In this document: positions 32,468 through 43,649 of the stretch, piece after piece
Numbering within the stretch: the first letter of the stretch is position 1
Layout: each line of letters starts with the position of its first letter
NCBI RefSeq assembly: GCF_000813145.1
Contig: NZ_BAZF01000002.1
Coordinates: forward strand, 310,001-374,000
DNA from: Geobacter sp. OR-1
GTDB lineage: Bacteria; Desulfobacterota; Desulfuromonadia; Geobacterales; DSM-12255
DNA: 64,000 nt
Direction of reading: 5' to 3'
Position numbers and translations under genes: made by a program
The notes under the pieces: generated by a model
What the model saw: the letters and a program-made list of their open reading frames with translations, nothing else
Databases searched by the model: none
What the model was told of the DNA's origin: nothing

Positions 32468-33949
32468 ATGACGCTAAACATGAAAAAATTACCGTTGCTG
32501 TTTCTCTCCGACTCAAATACATCGGGGGCAATCAGCCGTGAAGTCAAGGCTGGTCGTGTTCGCAAAATCGGCCCGCGACTCTACACTACCAACGTCAGTG
32601 ACGACCCCGCGTACATCATTCGACAGAACTGGTTGCAGGCATTGTCCCTGCTTTTGCCGGGATGCGTCGTGAGTAACCGTACCGCAATTGAAAGTCGCGT
32701 TTCTCCCGCTGGCCGGGTGTATGTCACCGGAGAATATCCCAGGTCTCTCGAACTTCATGGCACAAAGTTCATTCAAATCAAGGGACCGCCACCAGTCGAA
32801 GGGGATACCCCCTTGCTGGGAATATTCATGTCATCCCGTGCCCGTGCTCTACTTGAAAATCTTACCCCCTCCCGGGAGCGAAGCGGTGGCGAGCTGAAAA
32901 ACCTTTCTCGCGAACTGATTGAACGTCGGCTGGCAGAACAGTTGAACGTCGAGAAAGAAAAATCGATCAACCGGCTGCGTGATCAGGCCCGGCTCATTGC
33001 GCCACAACTGGGACTGGAGAAAGAGTTTGCCGAGCTGGACGATATTATCGGCACATTGCTCAGAACACGTAAAGCCACACTCGCCGACCCGATTGCCAAA
33101 GCACACCAGCTTGGCGCCCCTTATGATCCGCATGCACTGGCGCATGTGGAAGCGCTCTGGTCCGTCCTGGCGTCTAATCCGTATAAATACTGTCCAACGA
33201 ATAGCGGTTCCGGACCGTCATTTTACACTGTTGCCTTCTTTGATGCATATTTTTCCAATTATATCGAAGGGACACGGTTCCAGGTAGACGAAGCCAAGGA
33301 AATCGTGGATTCGGGAGTCATCCCAACGGTACGGCCTGCTGACGGACACGATATCCTTGGCACGTATCGGGTGGTAAGCAGCCTGGAAAACATGCGGCGG
33401 ACACCAGGGACAGCGGAAGAGTTGATTGAACTTCTGCGTGCCAGGCACACTGACATCATGGTCGGACGACCCGACAAAAGACCAGGGCAATTCAAAGAGG
33501 AAACAAACTTTGCCGGTGCCACCCGTTTTGTTGATCCCGATCTGGTTCAAGGCACCCTTATGCAAGGCTTTGGAATGTACAAGTCACTTGAGCACCCGTT
33601 TGCCCGTGCTCTTTTGATAATGTTTCTTGTTGCTGAGGTACACCCCTTTGATGATGGAAACGGACGAACAGCACGGGCTATGATGAATTCTGAGCTGGTA
33701 GCTGCAGACGAAACACGGATTATCATCCCCTCGGTGTTCAGGAATGAATATGTTGCCTCACTTAAACGATTGACCAATCATCTGCAGCCGGAGTCATTCA
33801 TAAGTGTCATGTCATTTGCACGGGAGTTCGTCTTCAATGTTTCCTTTGAAGACTATGGTGCAGCCAGATTACAAATGGAGGAATGCCATGCCTTTGATGA
33901 TCCGGCGGATGACAAAAAGTTGCTTATCGCGAACAATCTCTCAACGTAG
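32468..33949 (+). CDS. Fic-domain protein with AbiEi-like N terminus
   Basis: A 493-residue protein. The N-terminal 110 residues (AISREVKAGRVRKIGPRLYT, LLPGCVVSNRTAIE) have the winged-helix pattern of the AbiEi antitoxin family. A helical linker follows. The Fic domain has the full motif HPFDDGNGRTAR at about 391, so AMP transfer or a related reaction is likely. The inhibitory motif SNYIEG lies at about 261, before the Fic core, which makes it a class II Fic protein that is normally self-inhibited. No AbiEii toxin gene is adjacent. The start at 32468 lacks a good ribosome site; ATG at 32480 is an alternative. Confidence 0.85.
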   Translation: MTLNMKKLPLLFLSDSNTSGAISREVKAGRVRKIGPRLYTTNVSDDPAYIIRQNWLQALSLLLPGCVVSNRTAIESRVSPAGRVYVTGEYPRSLELHGTKFIQIKGPPPVEGDTPLLGIFMSSRARALLENLTPSRERSGGELKNLSRELIERRLAEQLNVEKEKSINRLRDQARLIAPQLGLEKEFAELDDIIGTLLRTRKATLADPIAKAHQLGAPYDPHALAHVEALWSVLASNPYKYCPTNSGSGPSFYTVAFFDAYFSNYIEGTRFQVDEAKEIVDSGVIPTVRPADGHDILGTYRVVSSLENMRRTPGTAEELIELLRARHTDIMVGRPDKRPGQFKEETNFAGATRFVDPDLVQGTLMQGFGMYKSLEHPFARALLIMFLVAEVHPFDDGNGRTARAMMNSELVAADETRIIIPSVFRNEYVASLKRLTNHLQPESFISVMSFAREFVFNVSFEDYGAARLQMEECHAFDDPADDKKLLIANNLST

Positions 33950-34069
33950 CAAACAACAGCTTCCTGATGCATGGCCATCACCGACATCATAAGCGCAATA
34001 CTGAAGTGATTGTAGACAACGAGTTATTTTGCGATATAAAGCAGTGGAAATTACATTTTCGGAGGGATT

Positions 34070-34351
34070 ATGACTAAGGTTGAACTCGTGGCAATGATTG
34101 CGGAAGATGCAGATCTCACAAAGGCTCAAGCAGAGAAAGCACTCAACAGTTTCGTTGCAGCTACTACAGCCGCAATCAAAGCGGGAGACAAGGTGACTCT
34201 TGTTGGCTTCGGGACCTTCAGTGCCGTGACCCGTGCAGCTCGCACGGGCAGGAATCCGCAAACTGGTAAGTCAATTAAGATTGAGGCCAAAACCAATGGC
34301 AAATTCACTCCTGGCAAGGCTCTGAAAGATCTGACGGCTAAGAAGAAATAG
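34070..34351 (+). CDS. hup: HU-family DNA-binding protein
   Basis: A 93-residue nucleoid protein: MTKVELVAMIAEDADLTKAQ, the GDKVTLVGFGTFS signature and the arm RTGRNPQTGKSIKIEA are all typical of HU. It has GGAGGG before the ATG and a strong terminator after the stop. Being the last element-side gene before the tRNA, it may be carried by the element, possibly to help recombination or replication; it could also be a chromosomal gene. Confidence 0.93.
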   Translation: MTKVELVAMIAEDADLTKAQAEKALNSFVAATTAAIKAGDKVTLVGFGTFSAVTRAARTGRNPQTGKSIKIEAKTNGKFTPGKALKDLTAKKK

Positions 34352-34420
34352 GCTGCAGTTAAAGCCCTTTGGTTTCATACCGACCGGCAGATCCAGCATA
34401 AACAACTGTCGCGCTTAAAC

Positions 34421-34458
34421 AAAAAAGTGGGTGAACTTACGGGTTCACTCACTTTTTT
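34421..34458. terminator. Bidirectional terminator after the HU gene
   Basis: A6 then GTGGGTGAAC, a loop, GTTCACTCAC and T6. The stem of ten pairs includes one G-U and works in both directions. Confidence 0.9.
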
Positions 34459-34519
34459 ATTCGGTGATCAGTGCGAGACTTGCATCATTATCCGCGCTGT
34501 CCGTAACAACCAAGTCCTA

Positions 34520-34556
34520 GATAACGCATTTAACTTAATCAATTCAATGCGTTATC
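34520..34556. repeat. Perfect 11-base inverted repeat near the tRNA
   Basis: GATAACGCATT and AATGCGTTATC flank a 15-base AT-rich centre. The size and spacing suit a recombinase core site or a regulator operator. It lies 314 bases from the tRNA 3' end. Confidence 0.55.
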
Positions 34557-34565
34557 CAGAAAGCA

Positions 34566-34813
34566 GATGCAAAAACGGATGCAAAGTGCTCGAAAGTGTA
34601 AAGTAGAAGGTAGAATTATTTTCAGCAATGCCCCCATCGTTCCCGCCGTTAATATCAATAATTTCTTTTCGTGATGTCGGTTTCACCAGATAAGCCTAAT
34701 AATACAAGCAGGTTACACGTACAGAATAACGTATGGCTGTCACTTCAACGTTCAAAACGTCTCAGGTTATTTCTTATTGTCTCAGAAACAAACGGATGCA
34801 AAAACGGATGCAA
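34566..34813 (+). repeat. Pair of 19-base direct repeats flanking a decayed segment
   Basis: GATGCAAAAACGGATGCAA occurs at 34566-34584 and again at 34795-34813. Each contains the inner repeat CGGATGCAA. The 210 bases between have no gene. Repeats of this sort can be left by duplication of an integrase 3' end or by successive insertions at the same site. Confidence 0.6.
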
Positions 34814-34829
34814 GGGGCAAGATAGACAT

Positions 34830-34862
34830 AAAAAAGGGGTTAGACTCGACGTCTAACCCCTT
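34830..34862 (-). terminator. Terminator of tRNA-Gly
   Basis: Leftward from the tRNA: AAGGGGTTAGAC, a five-base loop, GTCTAACCCCTT and a T run. The hairpin begins 8 bases after the CCA end. Confidence 0.9.
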
Positions 34863-34870
34863 GATTTTAT

Positions 34871-34945
<75 letters not shown>

Positions 34946-35013
34946 ATGAAGTGGTATTTTTAAACTACAACCGAGGTTGTTGTCAATAGTTTTGAAGATA
35001 CGGTACCAAAAAG

Positions 35014-35036
35014 AAAGGCCCGCATTGCGGGCCTTT
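35014..35036 (-). terminator. Terminator of flgM
   Basis: AAAGGCCCGC-att-GCGGGCCTTT, followed leftward by TTTTTGG. It lies just past the flgM stop. Confidence 0.9.
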
Positions 35037-35062
35037 CCAAAATAACTTTCCTAAATAAAGGG

Positions 35063-35389
35063 TTATGCGGATACCCCTTTCAGGAAACTGCCGATCTGAG
35101 AGATCATCTTCTCAGCAACATTCCGGCTGCCGGGATCGTATGAATTTGATTCCAACTGGGCTTTTATCTGCGCAACTTTGTCAGCCCGGAACTGTTCCGA
35201 TGATTTCAGCTCTGATGCTGCTTCGTTAATACTGTTGGCAGCCTGGGAGATCGAAAGCTTGTCTGATTTTTCCGATCCGGTTGACTGTTCTGCCTGCTTG
35301 TTCGGTTGCTGCTGTTGCTGTATCTGATTGACCGATTCATCGCGGATGAATGCAGGGTTTACCTGATGACTGGTTGGTTCAATCCTCAT
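35063..35389 (-). CDS. flgM: Anti-sigma-28 factor FlgM
   Basis: A 108-residue protein. The C-terminal half, DKLSISQAANSINEAASEL, VAQIKAQLESNSYD and NVAEKMI, matches FlgM, which holds the flagellar sigma factor inactive until the hook is complete. The N-terminal half is a disordered Gln-rich stretch. GGAGG lies 9 bases before the ATG. It stands alone here, apart from other flagellar genes. Confidence 0.85.
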   Translation of the reverse strand: MRIEPTSHQVNPAFIRDESVNQIQQQQQPNKQAEQSTGSEKSDKLSISQAANSINEAASELKSSEQFRADKVAQIKAQLESNSYDPGSRNVAEKMISQIGSFLKGVSA

Positions 35390-35487
35390 ACCATCTCACC
35401 TCCGCTGGGATAAATTATAATAAATATCGGCATTAACAGAAAAAACTTTAGGGGAAATTGTCGCAACGACATTTTTCCCTAATCTGA

Positions 35488-37047
35488 TTACTCCCATTCG
35501 ATGGTTGCCGGAGGTTTGGATGAGATATCGTACACCACCCGGTTGACTCCCTTGACCTCGTTGATGATCCGGCTGCTGATGCGGGCCATATCCTCATACG
35601 GAAGCGGATACCAGCCGGCAGTCATAAAATCCTTGGTTTCAACGGCACGCAGGGCGATCACATATTCATAGGTTCGGCCGTCTCCCATCACCCCGACACT
35701 CTTTACCGGCAGGAATACTGCAAATGCCTGGCTGATCTTGTCATAATGGCCCGAAGCATACAGCTCTTCGATATAGATCGCATCGGCACGACGCAGGATG
35801 TCGGCATAGTCTTTCCTGACCTCGCCGAGAATCCGCACCCCGAGCCCCGGTCCAGGGAACGGATGCCGCCAGACCATCTGATGCGGCAAACCGAGCTCCT
35901 CCCCGATGGCCCTGACCTCATCCTTGAAAAGCTCTCGGAGCGGTTCGAGCAGCTTCAGCTTCATATATTCCGGCAATCCGCCGACATTGTGATGACTCTT
36001 GATATTGTGAGCCTTGCCGGTTTTCGCCCCGGCAGATTCAATGACATCCGGGTAGATGGTCCCCTGCGCAAGCCATTTGGCATCTTCGATGCGGCCCGAT
36101 TCCTCTTCGAATATCTTCACGAACAGGTTGCCGATAATCTTTCGCTTCTTTTCCGGATCAGCCTCCCCGGCCAATCCCGACAGAAACCGGTCCTCGGCAT
36201 CCACGCGGATCACTTTCACCCCCAGGTTCTGGGCAAAGGTGGCCATGACCTGGTCGCCTTCAGCGAGCCGCAAGAGCCCGTTATCGACAAAGACGCAGGT
36301 AAGCTGGTCACCGATGGCCCGATGAATGAGCGCTGCCGCAACGGATGAATCGACCCCGCCGGACAGCCCCAGGATTACCCTGTCATTGCCGACCTGCTGC
36401 CTGATCCGCTCGATTGCGTCGTCGATGATCTGACCCGGAGTCCATCTGCCGCGACAGCCGCAGATCTTGCGAACAAAGGTGTCGATCAGTTGCTCTCCAC
36501 GAGGGGTATGGTTGACCTCGGGGTGGAACTGCACCCCATACAGCCCTTTTTCAATATTCTGTATCGCGCACACCGGCGCGTTATCCGTCAACGCCACTAC
36601 GCTGAAACCTGACGGCACCTTGCTGACATGATCTCCATGGCTCATCCATACCGGGCTTTTGCCCTCAAGGAAAAAACCCTCGAAAAGCGGGCCCGGGTTT
36701 CCGGTGGCCAGCAACTCGGCATGGCCGAACTCCCGTTTTCCGGCAGGGACCACCTCGCCGCCGAAGTGGCGGCTCATCAACTGCATGCCGTAACAGATAC
36801 CGAGTACCGGAACGCCGAGCTCGAACAGCTCTTCGGCAACAGACGGCGCCGCCGCTTCATATACCGATTTCGGGCCGCCGGAGAGAATGATCCCTTTCGG
36901 CGCAAAGGCCCGGATATCGGCAATCGCCATATCAAATGGGTGGAGTTCGCAGTATACATGCGCCTCCCGCACCCTCCGCGCTATCAACTGGGTGTACTGG
37001 GAGCCGAAGTCAAGAATCAGGATCTTTTCACTATGAATGTCAGCCAT
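35488..37047 (-). CDS. guaA: GMP synthase (glutamine-hydrolysing)
   Basis: A 519-residue enzyme converting XMP to GMP with glutamine and ATP. The class I amidotransferase domain has GICYGMQ with the nucleophile Cys and HPEVNHT with the catalytic His. The synthetase domain has the PP-loop [11 protein letters not shown]. The C terminus ends in the family's KPPATIEWE. The ATG at 37047 is preferred over one at 37065 by alignment with the usual start [19 protein letters not shown]. Confidence 0.97.
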   Translation of the reverse strand: MADIHSEKILILDFGSQYTQLIARRVREAHVYCELHPFDMAIADIRAFAPKGIILSGGPKSVYEAAAPSVAEELFELGVPVLGICYGMQLMSRHFGGEVVPAGKREFGHAELLATGNPGPLFEGFFLEGKSPVWMSHGDHVSKVPSGFSVVALTDNAPVCAIQNIEKGLYGVQFHPEVNHTPRGEQLIDTFVRKICGCRGRWTPGQIIDDAIERIRQQVGNDRVILGLSGGVDSSVAAALIHRAIGDQLTCVFVDNGLLRLAEGDQVMATFAQNLGVKVIRVDAEDRFLSGLAGEADPEKKRKIIGNLFVKIFEEESGRIEDAKWLAQGTIYPDVIESAGAKTGKAHNIKSHHNVGGLPEYMKLKLLEPLRELFKDEVRAIGEELGLPHQMVWRHPFPGPGLGVRILGEVRKDYADILRRADAIYIEELYASGHYDKISQAFAVFLPVKSVGVMGDGRTYEYVIALRAVETKDFMTAGWYPLPYEDMARISSRIINEVKGVNRVVYDISSKPPATIEWE

Positions 37048-37122
37048 GGCTTTCTTTCTCAACATTGAATATGGAAGCGAGGGAATTTTTGTTCTGGCAA
37101 GGCTGTCGAGGGGCCGTGCAGA

Positions 37123-37141
37123 GGCGTAGCAGCGCTACGCC
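37123..37141. repeat. Short perfect hairpin between guaA and guaB
   Basis: GGCGTAGC-AGC-GCTACGCC, within a GC-rich 127-base gap. It has no T run. It could be a REP-like repeat or an RNA processing site in the guaB-guaA transcript. Confidence 0.5.
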
Positions 37142-37192
37142 GCACAAACGGTCACGAAGACTTACGCCGCCAGGGCGAAAATTAACCGCTTC

Positions 37193-38686
<1,494 letters not shown>

Positions 38687-38701
38687 TTAAAGATAGACGA
38701 A

Positions 38702-38740
38702 CGGGGCGGGGATAAGCCAATGGCCGAATACCCCACCCCG
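38702..38740 (-). promoter_or_regulatory. Leader hairpin upstream of guaB
   Basis: CGGGGTGGGG and CCCCGCCCCG (leftward) form a long GC stem about 40 bases before guaB, with an inner GGCCA/TGGC stem. There is no T run. A role in control of guaB is possible. I do not see the conserved core of a purine riboswitch. Confidence 0.4.
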
Positions 38741-38828
38741 GAAGATAGTTAACCGAAGAAATTAGTACAGGAGCTGCATCAAGTCAAGGGGAAAGGAGTT
38801 ATAAAATTCCCATTTAAAGACAGTGGCT

Positions 38829-39899
38829 TCATCTCGGAATATATGGAGATTTATCCTTAATCTTTGCCAGGGTGGCGACTATGAGCTTGACGGCATTTTC
38901 CAGGTCGGAAAGGGCCAGCACCTCCACCGGCGTGTGCATGTAGCGAAGCGGGATTTTCACCAGCGCAGTGGCAACGCCGCCACGGGATATCTGCATGACA
39001 TTGGCGTCGGTGCCGGTTGCCCGGGGGATACCGGTAAACTGGACCGGGATCTTCTGCTCCTCGGCAGTTGCTGCCAACAGGTCGAAAAGCGCCGGGTTGA
39101 TGTTGGCCCCGCGTGGGAGAATCGGCCCCTTGCCGATCTTCACATCACCGTTGTGTTTCTTCTCCACATCGGGCTGGTCAGTGGCAAAATCGACCTCGAC
39201 ACAGATCCCGATATCCGGGTTCACGGTATAACTGCTGGTAGTGCCGCCGCGCAACCCCACCTCCTCCTGGACCGAGGAAACCCCGTACAGATCGACCGAC
39301 AGCTTCTTCCTGGCGGAAGCCACCTGACGGAGCACCTCTGCCACCACGAAGCTACCTGCCTTGTCGTCGAAACCGCGGGATGTCACCCGGTCGCCGCAGA
39401 GCCGTTCGATCCCGGCGGCGAAGGTTATCGGGTCGCCGATCCGCACCAGTTTTTCGGCATCCTTCTTCGTCGCGGCACCGATATCAATGTACTGATTATC
39501 CAGTTTGGTGACCGTATCACGGTCCTTCGGCTCCATCAGGTGAATCGGCTTCCTGCCGATAACACCAGGCAGCCCCCCCTGCGCCGCATGCACGATAACC
39601 CTCTGGCCCGGGGTAAGATGCGCGTCAACCCCACCGATGGCGCCGAAATAAATGAAGCCGTTGTCATCGATATAGCGCACCTGCAGGCCGATCTCATCAG
39701 AGTGTCCCACGAGCATGACCCGGGGACGCTCCTTACCGGTCCCGGCGATCATGCCGTAGACGTTTCCCATCACATCGCTTGTAACCGTCGCCGACTTCTC
39801 GATATAGGCGCGAAACACCCTCTGAGCGGGCTGTTCATACCCGGACGGGCTTGGTGCTTCGAGCAGTTTTGTCAGAAACTCGAAAGATTCCTTGCGCAT
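38829..39899 (-). CDS. M42-family aminopeptidase
   Basis: A 356-residue metallopeptidase. Metal ligands appear in VGHSDEIG, GFDDKAG and the acid/base pair in VQEEVGLRG; the late His is in RYMHTPVE. M42 enzymes form large tetrahedral assemblies that trim peptides in the cytoplasm. Confidence 0.9.
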   Translation of the reverse strand: MRKESFEFLTKLLEAPSPSGYEQPAQRVFRAYIEKSATVTSDVMGNVYGMIAGTGKERPRVMLVGHSDEIGLQVRYIDDNGFIYFGAIGGVDAHLTPGQRVIVHAAQGGLPGVIGRKPIHLMEPKDRDTVTKLDNQYIDIGAATKKDAEKLVRIGDPITFAAGIERLCGDRVTSRGFDDKAGSFVVAEVLRQVASARKKLSVDLYGVSSVQEEVGLRGGTTSSYTVNPDIGICVEVDFATDQPDVEKKHNGDVKIGKGPILPRGANINPALFDLLAATAEEQKIPVQFTGIPRATGTDANVMQISRGGVATALVKIPLRYMHTPVEVLALSDLENAVKLIVATLAKIKDKSPYIPR

Positions 39900-39956
39900 G
39901 AATACGGTCCTTTCCCTTTAACCAGATTTGATTTTTCGGCAGACAGCACGACCGGA

Positions 39957-40478
39957 TCAGATCGGTAGCTTGTTCATCTGGGCCGGATCGAGGTTCTCCA
40001 GGAAATCGGCAAACCGCCGTTCGTTGCTCTCGCTCAGCACCACTTCGTCGTTAAGCGCATAGCGTGCCGCCCAATCGATAAGGTCTGACGACACCGTCAA
40101 AAGCAGCTTGCGGCACAACGCCACGTTCAGAGCCTCTGCCAGCCCGACACGGACCAGTTCCTCACGGGATTCTCCGGCAACGACAACCTTTGCCGTGACA
40201 GCGCCCCCCTCGTCCATCTCCAGGATCACGCGCGACAACGAGTAGCCGAGCTTTGTCATCAACGAGTCGAGAAAGTCCGGCCGGCCGGCCTTGTTGGTCA
40301 AATCCCGGCACAACATGTCGGCGGCTATTGAAACACCGTCCTTGAGACTTATCCAGAGCGGCACGGTATTGGCTCCGTCCGTATCCTTAAGCAGCACCAC
40401 CGGCCGACGCGAAACAGTGTCGATTGTAAATCCGTAAACCGTCATCTCAACATACACGGCATTTTCCTCCAGCTGCAA
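39957..40478 (-). CDS. Bifunctional nuclease-domain protein (DUF151)
   Basis: A 173-residue protein of the BFN/DUF151 family: VEMTVYGFTID, PVVLLKD, TVPLWISLKDGVSIA and a conserved C-terminal helix. It follows miaB by 17 bases in the same direction, so the two are probably one operon. The biochemical role in bacteria is not well settled. Confidence 0.82.
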   Translation of the reverse strand: MQLEENAVYVEMTVYGFTIDTVSRRPVVLLKDTDGANTVPLWISLKDGVSIAADMLCRDLTNKAGRPDFLDSLMTKLGYSLSRVILEMDEGGAVTAKVVVAGESREELVRVGLAEALNVALCRKLLLTVSSDLIDWAARYALNDEVVLSESNERRFADFLENLDPAQMNKLPI

Positions 40479-40495
40479 TGCACTGCTCAGAGCCC

Positions 40496-41815
40496 CTAAA
40501 CAAGGCGCCCCAGCTGCGAATTCTGGTAACCTTCGATAATTTCGACATCCACCAGCCTGCCGACCAGCGAAATGTCACCGTCAAAGTTCACGATCCGGTT
40601 ATAAGTAGTTCTGCCGAAAACCTGGCCGGTGCGCTTGCTTGCCCCTTCGACCAGAACCTCCTGCACCGTGCCGACCAGCGCCTCGCTGTACCGGCGGGTG
40701 ATCTTCTTCTGGATCGCCATCAAGCGATCCAGCCGCTCGACCTTCATGTCGTACGGCAGGTCCCCATCGAAGTCGGCCGCAGCTGTCCCTGGCCGCTGCG
40801 AATACAGGAATGAAAAGATGTCCGAGTATCCGGTCTCTTCAACCAGTGACAGGGTTTCGGTAAAATCCTCTTCGGTCTCGCCAGGAAAACCGACAATAAT
40901 GTCGGAGGTAATGGCGATATCGGGCCGGACGCTCCGCAGATCAGCCACCTTTTCCATATACTCCGGCCGGGTATAGCCCCGGTTCATCCTGGCAAGGACG
41001 GCACTGCTCCCGGCCTGGGCAGGGAGATGGATATGTGCGCACAGCTTCGGCAACTCGGCAAAGCAGTCGATCAGCGGCCTGGTGATATCCTTTGGATGCG
41101 AAGTAGTGAAACGGATCCGCTCGATGCCGTCGATTGCAGCCACCATCCGGAGCAGCCCGGCGAAATCCGGCTGGCCGGGATCGTTCAAACCGTATGAGTT
41201 GACGTTCTGGCCGAGCAGTGTGACCTCTTTGACACCGTTGGCGGCCATCAGGCGAATCTCGGCGACAATATCTGCGGAACGGCGGCTGATCTCTCTCCCC
41301 CGGACATATGGGACGATGCAGTATGAGCAGTAGTTGTCGCACCCCTGCATTACGGTCACAAACCGGGTAACCCCCCCAGAGCGGTCATCAACGGGAAAGA
41401 GCCCCATTCTGGTCTCGTTGTCGATGAAATCGACCTCTGCAAGCCGCCGGCCCTCCTCGGCGGCCAGGACGATCTGGGGAATCCGGTGCAGGTTATGCGT
41501 ACCAAAAACCAGGTCAAGATAAGGAATCTTTTCCAGCAGCCGCTCCCCTTCCTGCTGGGCCACGCATCCCCCGACCCCGAACAGCAGGGCCGGTTTTTTT
41601 CTCTTGAGCGGCCTGAGGTTCTCCAGTTGCCGGTAAACCCGCTCCTCGGCCTTTGCCCTGACAGTGCAGGTGTTCAGGATGATAAGATCGGCAGCAGCGG
41701 ATTCTTCGGTAAGCTCATAACCGACTCCAGCCAGCAGTGATGCTATCTTCTCAGAATCGCTCACATTCATCTGGCAACCGAATGTTTGCAGATACAGGAA
41801 CTTCGGACTTTCCAT
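40496..41815 (-). CDS. miaB: tRNA-2-methylthio-N6-dimethylallyladenosine synthase MiaB
   Basis: A 439-residue radical-SAM methylthiotransferase acting on A37 of tRNAs. The first Fe-S cluster binds Cys in TFGCQMN, ILNTCTV and GGCVAQ; the SAM cluster is CDNYCSYCIVP. A C-terminal TRAM domain follows. The ATG at 41815 has GAGG upstream; the frame is open further but that part is unrelated. Confidence 0.96.
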   Translation of the reverse strand: MESPKFLYLQTFGCQMNVSDSEKIASLLAGVGYELTEESAAADLIILNTCTVRAKAEERVYRQLENLRPLKRKKPALLFGVGGCVAQQEGERLLEKIPYLDLVFGTHNLHRIPQIVLAAEEGRRLAEVDFIDNETRMGLFPVDDRSGGVTRFVTVMQGCDNYCSYCIVPYVRGREISRRSADIVAEIRLMAANGVKEVTLLGQNVNSYGLNDPGQPDFAGLLRMVAAIDGIERIRFTTSHPKDITRPLIDCFAELPKLCAHIHLPAQAGSSAVLARMNRGYTRPEYMEKVADLRSVRPDIAITSDIIVGFPGETEEDFTETLSLVEETGYSDIFSFLYSQRPGTAAADFDGDLPYDMKVERLDRLMAIQKKITRRYSEALVGTVQEVLVEGASKRTGQVFGRTTYNRIVNFDGDISLVGRLVDVEIIEGYQNSQLGRLV

Positions 41816-42025
41816 GTTCGCCTCATTAAATTTTCGCTCTGGTATGCGATAGTACGCAATCTCACCCTTTGCCGTCAATAGCGTTTGCCGATTCTCAGGC
41901 ACAACCGCTGCCGGTACGGTACAGGCCCATTCTTGCTGTTGCTTTTGAGCACTATTTGTATTACTATGCTCAGCCATTGCCAAATGGCATTAATCCCACC
42001 TAACATACAAGGAGTCATCCCCGAA

Positions 42026-43612
42026 ATGCTCGGCATAATGCGTAAATACAAGGAATCAGTCGTAATCAAGGTGGTCTTTGTCATCATTGTAGCCTCTTTT
42101 GTCGGCACCATCTTTCTGGTCTGGGGCGAAGGCGGCTCCAACAGTGGCCCCAAGGCCTACGCCGCCAAGGTTAACGGGGGAAAGATCTCCCTGGAACAGT
42201 ACCAGCGCTCCTATTATCAGCTGAGAGGGATCTACGAGCAGCTTTCCGGTAAATCACTCACTCCTGATCAGGAAAAACAGCTGGGGATAAAAAAAGCGGC
42301 TCTCGATAAACTGGTTGATTCCCTTCTGATCAGCCAGGAAGCCAGGAAAATGGGGATCAAGGTCACCAAAGACGAGATCGTGGCCGCGGTTGCCGCAGTG
42401 CCGGCCTTCCAGAAAGACGGGGCATTTGATTTCAAACTGTATCAGCAGACTCTCAAGTCCAACCGGCTTACGCCGCAGGAGTTCGAAGACGGCCAGGAAG
42501 AGGACCTGATGATCAAGAAAGCCCGCCAGAAGATCACCGATAAGGCTCAGGTTTCTGATGACGAGGCGCTGGCGGCCTATAAAAAGAGAAATGACAAGGT
42601 TGACCTGCAGTTCGTATCCTTTTCCCCTGCCGACGTCCGGGGCGAAGTCAAACTGACCGAGCAGGATCTGACTGCCTATCTCCAGGCACACCAGGAGCAG
42701 TTCAAGACCCCGGAGCAGATCAGCATCTCCTACCTGCTGGTCGATCCGGCTAAATTCACCGGCAAGGTAACGGTAACCGACGAAGAGGTTCAGACCTATT
42801 ACCAGCGCAACATCGACCGTTTTCAGGGAAAAGGCGGCATCCTCCCTTTTGCTGAGGTAAAAGACCAGGCCAAGGCCGATGCAATCAAGGCAAAGGCCGC
42901 CAAGCAGGCTTATGAAGCAACCGCTGATGCCCTTAACAAGAATCTCAAGGGAGCGGATCTTGCTGCGGCAGCCAAGGGCCTCGGCGTGTCCATAAGCGAA
43001 ACGCCGCTCTTTACCGCCGTAGCTCCCCCGGCCCAGCTGGCCGGCGAAGCGGAACTGGTCAAGCGCTCGTTCATGACCAAGCAGGGTGAGTTCGGGGGCC
43101 CGGTTGAAACGAAAAAGGGAATCTATATCGTCAAGGTCAAGGAACGCAAACCAGCGGCAGTACCACCACTGGCCCAGATAAAATCGCAGGTCGAAGCCCG
43201 CGCCGCCATCGACAAGGCGCAGGAACTGGCCAAGAAAAAGGCCGAAGAAGCACTGGCCGCCTTTGGTAAAAACAGTGTACCGGCCAAGGCCCAGGACTCC
43301 GGCCCGTTCGGTTTCTCCGAAAAGAGCCCGCTGGTGCCGAAAATAGGGGCATCGCCTGAGGTCATGCAGGCCGCTTTCGATCTCACTACCCAGGCTCCGG
43401 CAGCAAAAACCGTGTTCAAGATCAACGATCGCTGGTATGCAATCAAACTCAAGAACCGTATCGCTGCAGACACCGCCTCTTTCCAGCAGACCAAGGAAGA
43501 GCTGAAGAAGGAACTGCTTCCCAAGAAGCAGCAGGATGCCATCGCAGCCTGGGTCAAGGAGCTGAGGGCAAAGGCCAAGATCGACATCAACGCTGCTCTG
43601 ATTACCGAGTAA
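42026..43612 (+). CDS. ppiD: PpiD/SurA-type peptidyl-prolyl isomerase
   Basis: A 528-residue membrane-anchored periplasmic foldase: one N-terminal helix (about 12-32), a SurA-N-like helical part, a parvulin-type middle domain ([38 protein letters not shown]) and a C-terminal part. AAGGAG lies 11 bases before the ATG at 42026. It helps fold exported proteins, probably outer-membrane proteins. Confidence 0.88.
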   Translation: MLGIMRKYKESVVIKVVFVIIVASFVGTIFLVWGEGGSNSGPKAYAAKVNGGKISLEQYQRSYYQLRGIYEQLSGKSLTPDQEKQLGIKKAALDKLVDSLLISQEARKMGIKVTKDEIVAAVAAVPAFQKDGAFDFKLYQQTLKSNRLTPQEFEDGQEEDLMIKKARQKITDKAQVSDDEALAAYKKRNDKVDLQFVSFSPADVRGEVKLTEQDLTAYLQAHQEQFKTPEQISISYLLVDPAKFTGKVTVTDEEVQTYYQRNIDRFQGKGGILPFAEVKDQAKADAIKAKAAKQAYEATADALNKNLKGADLAAAAKGLGVSISETPLFTAVAPPAQLAGEAELVKRSFMTKQGEFGGPVETKKGIYIVKVKERKPAAVPPLAQIKSQVEARAAIDKAQELAKKKAEEALAAFGKNSVPAKAQDSGPFGFSEKSPLVPKIGASPEVMQAAFDLTTQAPAAKTVFKINDRWYAIKLKNRIAADTASFQQTKEELKKELLPKKQQDAIAAWVKELRAKAKIDINAALITE

Positions 43613-43649
43613 CGGCAACCGTTTTCAAATAATATACAGGAGTCTTTAC

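Larger units (their letters stand above)
34352..34870. other. Junction region between HU gene and tRNA-Gly, no intact gene
   Basis: About 520 bases without a convincing gene. It holds the HU terminator, an 11-base inverted repeat, two copies of a 19-base repeat and the tRNA terminator. Two short frames over the repeats end in KRMQKRMQ plus SAR or GAR, which is reminiscent of integrase C termini but too short to call. This is where an attachment site or the remains of an integrase would be expected. Confidence 0.5.

Noticed and set aside
34560-34860. An integrase gene next to the tRNA
   Set aside because: Only short tails reminiscent of integrase ends are present; no catalytic region can be found in any frame.
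42254-43618. A 454-codon leftward frame opposite the ppiD-like gene
   Set aside because: It is fully inside a gene with clear domains and has no recognisable protein features; it is a shadow of codon bias.
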